Shown: positions 43,654 through 52,037 of the stretch, piece by piece
Layout of the letters: each line of letters opens with the position of its first letter
Position numbering within the stretch: the first letter of the stretch is position 1
From: Chloroflexi bacterium HGW-Chloroflexi-2
Lineage (GTDB): Bacteria; Chloroflexota; Anaerolineae; Anaerolineales; Anaerolineaceae
Direction: 5' to 3'
Assembly (NCBI GenBank): GCA_002840735.1
Contig: PHBY01000004.1
Span: 62,001 to 126,000 of the forward strand
Length of the DNA stretch: 64,000 bases
Notes under the pieces: model-generated
What the model was told of the DNA's origin: nothing
Databases searched by the model: none
Seen by the model: the letters and a program-made list of their open reading frames with translations, nothing else
Translations under genes and position numbers: made by a program

Positions 43654-44199
43654 ATGAGAAAAAGTCAGGCTGGACAAAAAGCAAATCAAATTATTTTAAA
43701 CAGTGTAGAAGGCGATACTTTTACCCTCTCAGAGGAACTTCAAAAAGGCAAGAATGTTCTACTGGTCTTCTTAAGACATCTGGGTTGACTGCCCTGTCGT
43801 GAACATGCTGCACAGTTGTGCCAGCGTCAGGAAGAATTCGAACAGTTGAACACCAGAGTTGTCATCATCTCATTTGGAACATTGCCTGCCCTGCAAACAT
43901 GGATGAAAGAAACCTGTGTTACATTTGATGTGCTACTGGACCCGGATCGTTCAGTCTATCGAGCTTATGAGTTAGAAGAATCTCGCTGGCGATCCTGGAG
44001 CCCAAGAACCTTATGGACCTATGCCAGATTACTAATTTCTGGTAGAAAATGGCTGCCGAAAGAAGGCGATACTTCCCAAATGGGTGGAGATTTTATTATC
44101 GATTCAATGGGAAATGTCAGGTTGGCCTATAGGAGCAAAGAACCTGCAGATCGGCCAGCTGTTGATAAGTTATTGAAAATCATAAAAGACATACCCTAA
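43654..44199 (+). CDS. Selenoprotein, peroxiredoxin-like (AhpC/TSA, PRXL2-type), read through UGA
   Basis: A 181-residue thioredoxin-fold protein if UGA at 43786-43788 is selenocysteine (U45): the motif LRHLGULPCREHAAQL has UxxC in the place where PRXL2/AhpC-TSA relatives have CxxC (RxxGCxxCR). The remaining frame encodes strand VVIISFGTLPAL and the family segment RRSVYRAYELEE-like (DRSVYRAYELEE). A peroxidase or reductase acting with the preceding thioredoxin is a reasonable guess. ATG chosen behind AAAGGA at 43643. Third selenoprotein of the window. Confidence 0.85.
43786..43788 (+). other. In-frame UGA, predicted selenocysteine codon (U45)
   Basis: TGA after GGT in the RHLG-U-LPCR motif, with the same frame open for 137 codons afterwards. 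CTGT/ACAG can pair around a 14-base loop shortly downstream, but I do not claim a definite SECIS. Confidence 0.82.
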
Positions 44200-44282
44200 G
44201 ATTTCTTTGAGGGGGTCTGATATACCTAAAAAAGTAATTTCTCAGATGCTGGCAATTAAGTCCCCTTTTTTACTATTAGGCA

Positions 44283-45404
44283 CTAATTCACATATTCCAT
44301 CAGATAGCCATAACCTTCTTTTTCCATCTCTTCATAAGGAATGAAGCGTAAGGCAGCGCTGTTGATGCAGTAGCGCGTACCAGTTGGTGAAACAGGATCA
44401 TTAAAGAAAAGGTGCCCTAAATGAGAATTACCTGCCCGACTGCGGACTTCGATGCGCACCATACCGAAAGAATTATCCTCTTTAGACCTGACAGTGTTCT
44501 CATCGATAGGCTTGGTGAAACTTGGCCAGCCGGTACCACTATCAAATTTATCACTTGAAGAGAATAATGGCTCACCAGTGACCACATCCACATAGAGACC
44601 ACGTTCGTGATTGTCCCAGTATTCATTATTAAAGGCTGATTCAGTACCTGCGTTTTGGGTTACTTTGTACTGCAGGTCGCTCAGGTTTTCTCTGATCTGA
44701 TCTTCGCTAGGTCGTTGATAGTTATCTGGATCGACGACCATTTCACTGATCGTGTTAACCTCGTCACTGGAAATATGGCAGTATCCAAGGGGATTTTTTA
44801 TTAAGTAGTCTTGATGGTATTCTTCAGCATCATAAAATCGTTCCAGTGTTTCAATTTCCACCACAAATTTTTCATGACGTGCTCTTTCAATAGATGCGAT
44901 GCGCTCCACAGTTGCCTTAGAAGTTTCATCTGTGTAATAAACACCTGTTTGGTATTGGGTACCGATATCATTCCCCTGAGCATTTTTGATAGTGGGGTCA
45001 ATTACCTGAAAGTAAGCGAATAGAATCGCGTCCAGACTGATAACTTTAGGTTGGTATTCAACCCGAATCGTCTCGCGATAACCAGTTTGGCCGGTTATCA
45101 CTTTATTGTAAGTTGGTTCAATGTCTGCATTACCGTTAGCATATCCGCTTACCACGTCAACTACGCCGGGGAGTGATTGCATCAACTTTTCCAACCCCCA
45201 AAAACATCCTCCCGCCAGATAAATAACCTCTACTCCCTCTTTTTCCACGTATGTTGGATCAAATCCTGTTTGTGTCATTTCACTCACTTTCTCCTCTTCA
45301 GTCATGGTCGGATTGCTGATCGGTGTTTCTGTCGTTGAACCACAGGCACTGACCAAAATCATCACCAGGGCTGTTAACATAAGAATTTGTACTTTTTTTG
45401 TCAC
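44283..45404 (-). CDS. Exported methionine sulfoxide reductase MsrA-MsrB fusion lipoprotein
   Basis: A 373-residue lipoprotein (from GTG 45404, 8 bases after AAGGA; a TTG at 45410 is also possible). Lipobox LVSAC; MsrA domain with the catalytic GGCFWGLEKLM, then MsrB with GTGWPSFTKPI and the catalytic Cys in GTRYCINSAALRF. It repairs both S- and R-methionine sulfoxide on the cell surface. Both catalytic cysteines are Cys here, not Sec. The MsrB zinc-ligand CxxC pairs are not evident. Confidence 0.93.
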   Translation of the reverse strand: MTKKVQILMLTALVMILVSACGSTTETPISNPTMTEEEKVSEMTQTGFDPTYVEKEGVEVIYLAGGCFWGLEKLMQSLPGVVDVVSGYANGNADIEPTYNKVITGQTGYRETIRVEYQPKVISLDAILFAYFQVIDPTIKNAQGNDIGTQYQTGVYYTDETSKATVERIASIERARHEKFVVEIETLERFYDAEEYHQDYLIKNPLGYCHISSDEVNTISEMVVDPDNYQRPSEDQIRENLSDLQYKVTQNAGTESAFNNEYWDNHERGLYVDVVTGEPLFSSSDKFDSGTGWPSFTKPIDENTVRSKEDNSFGMVRIEVRSRAGNSHLGHLFFNDPVSPTGTRYCINSAALRFIPYEEMEKEGYGYLMEYVN

Positions 45405-45506
45405 CTTCAAAATCCTTCAAACTACCTTTAAACTAGGTCTTCTACTTGTACCTTTACAAGATTACAATTAATCGTTTTTACTACACCTGAATTAAACAGA
45501 AATTAA

Positions 45507-45935
45507 TTAGCCCAATTCGGCTTTAATCATAATCAATACTTCATTCCGTGCGAGAAACCCTGGCACCCAGGGAGAATTATAGCCGGCAACTATGAAGTCA
45601 CTGACGGGTTCCAGTCCTGCTTTTTTCAACCTAACACCGAGTTGCTGCTTGGCTTTAATAATTCTTTCCCCCTGAAAATAACCTGAGTAACGAATTGCCG
45701 CCACCTTATGGGGTAGCAGACTCGTTAATTGGACAGCATCATTTTTCGGAATTGGCAGTGTGTCCTGGGTGAATCCTGAAGGCATGATGAAGGCAACCGT
45801 ATAATTTCCATCCCCATGGATGGTGACAGGTTTGGTCATGGCGATCTTTTGGGATTGCGACACCTGGACTGGTGAAGTCATAGCGGTTTTTTCGAATGTT
45901 GACGTGAAATATTTACGAATTTTTTTGAAAAAATA
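45507..45935 (-). pseudogene. SOUL heme-binding family gene, 5'-truncated
   Basis: The encoded segment FEKTAMTSPVQVSQSQKIAM and the later PHKVAAIRYSGYFQGE are typical of the C-terminal three-quarters of SOUL/HBP proteins (KIAMTxPV). The first β-strands (usually the YEVI..REY part) are absent. Upstream the frame stays open to 46106 but codes for an unrelated hydrophobic stretch and meets the SDR gene. Likely a 5'-deleted remnant. An intact but divergent N-terminus cannot be excluded. Confidence 0.55.
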
Positions 45936-46049
45936 CTCTTGGTGTGTAATTGACCTGGGCTTATAGAATGAATAAAATTGGAACAAAAATAACATATAAT
46001 TATTGGATGCAAAGGCTAGTAACTGATAAAATTTACCAAATCTGGAGGA

Positions 46050-46997
46050 ATGTTGATTAAATATTGGAAGGATTATAAGTGGTCGAATGTCTTTGCAATG
46101 ATCCATAATCTTAAATTAGACCCCAAAATCTGTACCGATAATTTTTCCGGTCATATGGTGGTTATTACTGGAGCAACCTCCGGCATTGGTTATGCTACAG
46201 CCAGGAAATATGCTTCTTGCGGAGCGGATTTATTATTCATTAATCGTAATGAAAATAAAACGAAAGAATTAGTAGAAGAATTATCCAGGGAATTCAATAC
46301 CAATAGTTCATACATCATAGCTAATTTTTCACGATTGTCAGAGGTTCACCAGGCAGCAGAACAATTACGCTGCAACGAAAGAAATATTGATGTGTTAATT
46401 CACAATGCAGGTGTATATCTGACAAAAAGAATCCTCACAGTCGATAACAATGAGGAAGTCTTCCAGACAAATTATTTGAGTACTTTTATTTTAAATTACT
46501 ACTTGAAAGAAAAACTTAGAAATCAAAAAAGCGGAAGAATCCTATTTGTTAATTCTGAGGCATACCGATTTGCTGCTTTTGGTATTGCTATGGACGATTT
46601 AACCTGGAGTAAACATAAATATTCTGGCATAAAAAGTTATGGCGCGGCAAAAATGGCACAATTGCTTTCAATGATAGAATTTAATGAATATTTTCAAGGT
46701 TCCAACATCTCAATTAATGCAATGCATCCGGGTAATGTCAGGACAAATAGTGGACAAAGTAATGGCTGGTTGTATAAAATATTCAAAAAAAAAGTTATAG
46801 ATCGGGGAGCGATTCCCTTATCGATTTCTGCAGACGCTCTCTATTATTTAGGGGTTTCCGCTGATTTAGATAATGTCTCAGGAAAGTTTTTTAACCTCAC
46901 CACAGAAGAAGAACTTACCCCGCCAGCATTGGATAGGGATGAAGCAGAAAAATTATGGATGATCAGTTTGGAATTGGGTGGTCTTAATGGTAGATAA
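46050..46997 (+). CDS. SDR family NAD(P)-dependent oxidoreductase (retinol-dehydrogenase-like)
   Basis: A 315-residue classical SDR: TGATSGIG cofactor loop near residue 36, HNAGVY, and YGAAK as catalytic YxxxK with VNSEAY serine. The pattern of substrate-loop and chain length resembles RDH/WW-domain-type retinol dehydrogenases. GGAGGA directly precedes ATG 46050 (spacing is short; TTG 46053 is an alternative). Overlaps the desaturase-like gene by 11 bases, suggesting one pathway, perhaps terpenoid or retinoid. Confidence 0.83.
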   Translation: MLIKYWKDYKWSNVFAMIHNLKLDPKICTDNFSGHMVVITGATSGIGYATARKYASCGADLLFINRNENKTKELVEELSREFNTNSSYIIANFSRLSEVHQAAEQLRCNERNIDVLIHNAGVYLTKRILTVDNNEEVFQTNYLSTFILNYYLKEKLRNQKSGRILFVNSEAYRFAAFGIAMDDLTWSKHKYSGIKSYGAAKMAQLLSMIEFNEYFQGSNISINAMHPGNVRTNSGQSNGWLYKIFKKKVIDRGAIPLSISADALYYLGVSADLDNVSGKFFNLTTEEELTPPALDRDEAEKLWMISLELGGLNGR

Positions 46998-48600
46998 AGA
47001 AAATAAAGTTGTTATTGTCGGTGCTGGTATGGCAGGATTAACCGCAGCTGCCTATTTAACCAGAGAAAATTTCAATGTGTTATTGTTAGATAAAAATGAG
47101 AGGGTTGGGGGATTAGTAGGAACTTTTGAAAGTAACGGTTTCTTCTTTGATTCCGGTCCAAGGGCTTTTGTAAATTCAGGTATTGTGAAACCAATATTAC
47201 AGGATTTAGGCATTCAAGCTGAATATTTAGAAAATAGGATTACGATTGGGGTTGAAGACCAATTTTTCAAAATTCATTCGATGCAGGATTTGCAGGAGTA
47301 TAAGCGTATATTGGTCGATATTTACCCTGAAAACAAGCATGAAATCGAAGAAATCATTTCGATCATTTCAAAACTTTCTGACTATACCAAAGTCCTGTAT
47401 GATTTTGATAACCCGAATTTTGTTAATTTCAAGAGTGATATAAAATTCATATTCAAAAAACTGATTCCCTGGACATTTAAATTCTTAATTGCTATGAGAA
47501 AGTTGAATCAATTCAACATTCCAATGGAAGAATTTCTTAAGAGTAAAACTGCCAACCAATCCTTAATTGATATCCTAACGCAACACTTTTTTAGAAATAC
47601 CCCAACAAATTTTGCCCTGGGATATTTTTATGTTTATCTTGATTACTTTTATCCAAAGGGCGGGACTGGGGTATTAGGCAACCTTCTGAAAGAAAAAATT
47701 CTTGAGCGCAGGGGGGATATTAAACTGAATAAAAGTATTGTAGAAATTATTCCTGCAAAATCAGTGGTCATAGATTCTGATGGTGATGAATATCATTATG
47801 ATCATTTGATTTGGGCAGCGGATTTGAAAACGATGTATCGAAGTCTCAACTTAGCAGGACTTGATGATATGACTTCGTCTGAAATTGAAACGGAGACTCA
47901 TCGTGTTTTGTCTTCCCGAGGGGCTGAGTCGGTGTATATTTTATATATGGCTGTCAATCGTCCACCGAACTATTTCCGGGAAAATGGGGGGGAGCATTTG
48001 TTTTACACACCTGAAAAACAGGGGTTAGGAGAAACGGATCAGGGCGATAGGCATGAACTAATAAATAATTTTGAGCATAAATCGAAAAAAGAAGTTTTCG
48101 ACTGGCTGGAGAAATATCTTGAATTAAATACTTTTGAGATTTCTATTCCGGTTCTACGAGATTCCAGCCTTGCGCCTGAAGGGCAATCAGGTTTGATGGT
48201 CAGCTGTCTTTTTGACTATGACCTGATCCAAAAAGTTGAATCTGCTGGTTGGTACCTTGAATTCAGGCAAACTTTCGAAGATCAGATCATCAAAATTCTC
48301 TCAAAAACAATTTATAATAACATAGAGGAAGATATACTCTTTAAATTTTCATCGACACCATTGACAATCAACAAAATATCAGGAAGTTCAGAGGGAGCTA
48401 TTACTGGTTGGACATTTGAAACGCCAGTCCCAGTGGTCAACAAACTGCAAGATATACCAAAGTCTGTTTTGACTGCAATTCCAAATACCTATCAAGCAGG
48501 TCAATGGTCTTATTCACCAGCAGGGGTACCGATAGCAATGTTAACAGGCTGGTATGCAACCCAAAAAATTATTAAAAAACAAAAGAATCAAAAAGTTTGA
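46987..48600 (+). CDS. FAD-dependent phytoene-desaturase/CrtISO-like oxidoreductase
   Basis: A 537-residue flavoprotein: VVIVGAGMAGLTAAAYLTRE, the DKNERVGG segment and a C-terminal WSYSPAGVPIAMLTGWYAT typical of the CrtI/CrtISO/retinol saturase (RetSat) family. ATG 46987 lies inside the SDR gene end. It probably oxidises, reduces or isomerises an isoprenoid chain. No other carotenoid genes (crtB, crtE) are present, so the substrate is unknown. Confidence 0.83.
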   Translation: MVDKENKVVIVGAGMAGLTAAAYLTRENFNVLLLDKNERVGGLVGTFESNGFFFDSGPRAFVNSGIVKPILQDLGIQAEYLENRITIGVEDQFFKIHSMQDLQEYKRILVDIYPENKHEIEEIISIISKLSDYTKVLYDFDNPNFVNFKSDIKFIFKKLIPWTFKFLIAMRKLNQFNIPMEEFLKSKTANQSLIDILTQHFFRNTPTNFALGYFYVYLDYFYPKGGTGVLGNLLKEKILERRGDIKLNKSIVEIIPAKSVVIDSDGDEYHYDHLIWAADLKTMYRSLNLAGLDDMTSSEIETETHRVLSSRGAESVYILYMAVNRPPNYFRENGGEHLFYTPEKQGLGETDQGDRHELINNFEHKSKKEVFDWLEKYLELNTFEISIPVLRDSSLAPEGQSGLMVSCLFDYDLIQKVESAGWYLEFRQTFEDQIIKILSKTIYNNIEEDILFKFSSTPLTINKISGSSEGAITGWTFETPVPVVNKLQDIPKSVLTAIPNTYQAGQWSYSPAGVPIAMLTGWYATQKIIKKQKNQKV

Positions 48601-48668
48601 TTTTCTATGATACTCTTTAATTAATTATCATGGTTAACTTTACATACCAATAGTAGGGAAATCACATT

Positions 48669-49088
48669 ATGATCGTAAAGATTGTTATTTTTGCATTCAT
48701 CATTCTGGAAACGTCTAATGTTCTCGCTTTATATTTCGCACCAGGATCAAGAAGGGCGAATGCGGTTGGTGTGTTTTCTGCCTGGGAATTATCAAAGCAG
48801 TATCCAGAAATCCATAACTTTGTAAAATATCTTGTTAATTGGGTGGCAGGCACAAAATTAATATTTCTCTTGCTGCTAGGTGTGATTGTCCTTTATGGAA
48901 ATCTTGAAATCCAAAAATTGAGTATGTTAGCACTATGTCTTGCAACGCTGTCATTCTTCTGGCGCTTATTTCCGCTGATCAGAAAGATGGATCGGGAAGA
49001 CCAAATTCGACCCAGGAATTACTCCATCGTTTTAGGCGTGATGATTTTTGCATTTATTGTATTTTTTGGGCTGGCAGCTTTTCTTTGA
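48669..49088 (+). CDS. Small membrane protein (four helices)
   Basis: A 139-residue protein with four hydrophobic stretches; N-terminal LETSNVLALYFAPGSRRANAV and C-terminal NYSIVLGVMIFAFIVFFGLA. No recognised domain. Its stop overlaps the start of the hydrolase gene (TGATG), so translation is coupled. Confidence 0.7.
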   Translation: MIVKIVIFAFIILETSNVLALYFAPGSRRANAVGVFSAWELSKQYPEIHNFVKYLVNWVAGTKLIFLLLLGVIVLYGNLEIQKLSMLALCLATLSFFWRLFPLIRKMDREDQIRPRNYSIVLGVMIFAFIVFFGLAAFL

Positions 49089-49978
49089 TGGGTACATTAA
49101 CAAAAATCATAATGTATTTTCTCAGGTCACAACTCTCTGGGTGGTCTGAGGGTACCATCACCGAACAGCGTACCAGGCAGGAAAAATCTGTTCGTTTTTT
49201 TCGCTTACCAAAACAAATTCGGAGTCAGAAAATCACCGATTTTGGCGTCCCTGCAGAATGGATCGATTCTCCGGACTCAGGTGCCGAAGTGATCCTTTAC
49301 CTACATGGAGGTGCGTACGCCCTGGGTTCGATTAATTCCCATCGTGAACTGATTGCCAGGCTTGTGTTAACTACGAATTGTAAAGCACTCGCGATCAATT
49401 ATCGCCTTGCACCGGAGAATCCTTTCCCCGCTGCATTAGAAGATGTAATTATGGCATATGAGGGGGTGCTGTCAGGTGGTGTAGCGCCATCGCAGATTTG
49501 TATTGCTGGCGATTCTGCTGGAGGTGGTCTGGCGATAGCCACACTCTTTGCACTGAGAGAGCAAGGGATACCATTACCTGCAGGCGTTTTCTGCTTTTCT
49601 CCCTGGCTTGATTTAACACTCAGTGGTGATTCTGTTAGGAAAAACATGAATCTTGATCCGATTTTAAGTGGCCCAATCCTTCATAAATATGTGAATTACT
49701 ACATTGGTAACCATATTACAAATGATCCCTTGATATCCCCACTATTTGGAGATCTGCGAGGTTTACCACCGATCCACATTCAATCCGGAAGAAATGAGAT
49801 CCTGCTGGATGATTCTGTTCGCTTTTATGAAAAAGCGCAGCAGGCTGGAGTTGATGTGACCTTGAAAATTTGGGATGATATGTTCCATGTTTTTCAGTTA
49901 TTTTCATTTTTACCCGAAACGCAGGAAAGCATGAAACAAGTTTCTGCATTTATTAACAGGGTCTTGCTTGTTGAATAA
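49088..49978 (+). CDS. α/β-hydrolase, hormone-sensitive-lipase type
   Basis: A 296-residue esterase-type hydrolase: oxyanion-hole motif HGGAYALGS, nucleophile elbow GDSAGGG (Ser), and acid Asp/His in the C-terminal part (LLDDSVRF and WDDMFHVF). It belongs to the HSL/acetyl-hydrolase (Aes-like) group; substrate unknown. ATG 49088 overlaps the membrane gene stop; an upstream in-frame opening to 48935 is a shadow of that gene. Confidence 0.88.
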   Translation: MGTLTKIIMYFLRSQLSGWSEGTITEQRTRQEKSVRFFRLPKQIRSQKITDFGVPAEWIDSPDSGAEVILYLHGGAYALGSINSHRELIARLVLTTNCKALAINYRLAPENPFPAALEDVIMAYEGVLSGGVAPSQICIAGDSAGGGLAIATLFALREQGIPLPAGVFCFSPWLDLTLSGDSVRKNMNLDPILSGPILHKYVNYYIGNHITNDPLISPLFGDLRGLPPIHIQSGRNEILLDDSVRFYEKAQQAGVDVTLKIWDDMFHVFQLFSFLPETQESMKQVSAFINRVLLVE

Positions 49979-50026
49979 TTCTTGATTTGTCAGCCTGAGA
50001 GCTTTTGTATAAGTATCGGTTAAGAT

Positions 50027-50641
50027 ATGGTTGACACTTCTGCACAACAAAGCTACTATAAAAACATGAACAATATTATTAATGATAAAAAAGAATTGTC
50101 ACCCGAACAAAACGAAGAATTACTTCAAACATTGAAAACTCGTTTTGAGAAAAACATGCAGCGTCATGCAGGTCTTGAGTGGGCGAACGTCCAGTTAAAG
50201 TTGGAAGCCAAACCCGTGAAAATCTGGTCACTCAACGAAATGGAAAAAACTGGTGGAGAACCGGATGTGGTTGGTTATGATGCAACAACCGGTGAATTTA
50301 TTTTCTTTGATTGTTCAGCTGAAACACCAGATGAACGCAGGAATGTGTGCTACGATCATGAGGCCCTTCTAGCCAGGAAAAAATTTCCTCCGGAGGAAAG
50401 TGCAATGAACATGGCTGAGGAAATGGGGATTGAGCTTCTCACCGAAGAACAATATCGAGCCCTCCAAAAACTGGGAAAATTCGATTTGAAAACCTCCAGC
50501 TGGTTAAAAACTCCTGCTGAAATCCGGAAACTCGGTGGAGCTATCTTTGGGGATCGACGCTATAACACAGTCTTCATATATCACAATGGCGCGGATTCAT
50601 ATTATGGCGCCAGGGGATTCCGTGGTTCGCTACGTGTCTAG
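50027..50641 (+). CDS. DUF4256 family protein
   Basis: A 204-residue soluble protein with the DUF4256 signature: MQRHAGLEWANVQLKLEA, DVVGYDATTGEFIFFDCS, and DRRYNTVFIYHNGADSYYGA. Function unknown. No good ribosome-binding site; the ATG at 50066 is an alternative start that would give 191 residues. Ends 3 bases into the convergent gene at 50638. Confidence 0.78.
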   Translation: MVDTSAQQSYYKNMNNIINDKKELSPEQNEELLQTLKTRFEKNMQRHAGLEWANVQLKLEAKPVKIWSLNEMEKTGGEPDVVGYDATTGEFIFFDCSAETPDERRNVCYDHEALLARKKFPPEESAMNMAEEMGIELLTEEQYRALQKLGKFDLKTSSWLKTPAEIRKLGGAIFGDRRYNTVFIYHNGADSYYGARGFRGSLRV

Positions 50642-51527
50642 ATGTTGGTTGTATCTTGACTAGGTGAGTTATCAACTTTGTCGATCAGATCTTTCCTTAA
50701 TAACACAAGAATCAAGCATGACCAAAGAATCAACAAAACGTGCAGGGCGTCATTCTCATTGAACCATACGGCATAATTCTGGTAGAGATTTCCCCCGATG
50801 TCCTCCAGCAAAAAAACGAAATAGCCAATATTGACGATCAGAAAACCGATCCATATGTAAATGAGTTTAAGATTTAACTTATCTTTGTGCTTTTTGTAAT
50901 GAAGAATGTTCAGAATGAACATGATCAGGAAATTTACCCCAATAAAAGCCATAAAACCCTCATAGGAAATTAAGAATTTCACTGGAATCACAGCTCCTAC
51001 AAACATATACACTGAATAGGCAGCGCTATCAATTATTGCAAATTTCAATAATCGTTGTCTTCCTACAATCCCCGTGCTGGTATATCCCGTTGCAGCTACG
51101 AGAAAATTAATGCAGTAGGCTGTAAGCAGCATGTACGCAAGCTCAAAATTACTGGTAAACAGACAATGCTCCAAACCGCGGCATTTCAACTCATAACCGA
51201 AAGCCTGATAACTCGTCCCGGCGACAATTGCACTGATGCCCCACGACGATTAATCCGATAACCCAATAATATCGTGACTGCTGGTTTTTTTGTTACCAAA
51301 AAATATACTCCAATAGCAATCATGATCAAACCTAATAAATAAACCAGAATTGTTGAACTTGGCTGAATAAGGATGACATCTTTGCCAGGGATTGAGAAAG
51401 TTACATAAGGCATGCCAGATAGGAATTGATCTAGGGTCGTTAATGGCAGCATTAAAAGACTCTCTGTATTGCTAAAAATCCATATAGATAGGATAACAAT
51501 CATCATCCTCAAAAAGATTAATACCAA
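50638..51527 (-). pseudogene. DUF6962-like membrane protein, disrupted by a single-base frameshift
   Basis: Two overlapping minus-strand frames make one membrane protein: 51527-51186 encodes the N-terminal helices (YLLGLIMIAIGVYFLVTKK), and 51189-50638 continues with TM helices. The joining stretch, GISAIVAGTSYQAFGYELKC, is only readable in the second frame and precedes its first start codon. The shift can be placed at a run of four G near 51243: one extra G would join the two frames into a protein of about 296 residues. Real disruption or homopolymer error. Confidence 0.7.
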
Positions 51528-51610
51528 ATTAATTAATAATACTATATTTTCTATTCTGATTTATCAAGGAAAATTGCAGCAGAAATAGGTTTGTAGAACC
51601 ATTTGATTGC

Positions 51611-51858
51611 TTACAGTGATGCAGAGGTTGAATAACCTCTTGATAAGGATCCAACAATATTGGAAATTCCCCAGGCTGAACCAAGCAGTCCAATTTGTGC
51701 GACGGTTAGTTTACCAATATCGGAAAGGTAAATTGGGAATAACTCTCCAGTGAGCAAATACGAAGCATCACCATTTGACCGGCAATATTAGCCAGGATCA
51801 TAGCCAGCAGAAACCAGCGTAAATTGATATTGAGGAGGGAGAGTTTGAGTGTTTTCAT
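51611..51858 (-). pseudogene. MFS transporter 5' remnant, frameshifted
   Basis: From ATG 51858 the frame reads NLRWFLLAMILANIAGQMVM (a first transmembrane helix of a major facilitator), then shifts: LFPIYLSDIGKLTVAQIGLL and GSAWGISNIVGSLSRG, typical of MFS helices 2-3, are in another frame, which stops at 51611. The remaining nine or so helices are missing. The rest of the gap 51859-52037 and 51528-51610 shows nothing else. Confidence 0.65.
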
Positions 51859-52037
51859 GGAGACCGGATAGTGAATTGTGATTGATGTTTTGTTTATATA
51901 TCCATTTGCCTGAGAAGACTATAGTTATTTGATCGGATTTTACCTGGTCAAAATGCTGAAATGAAAGATATAGATCTTTATGGCATGGATATTGCATTTT
52001 AGTTCTCATCAATTCTGTTAATTATCGCCAGGTATCC

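Noticed and set aside
50638-51527. In-frame UGA as Sec in the frameshifted membrane protein
   Set aside because: The join is between two different frames, not a UGA readthrough, so it is a frameshift.
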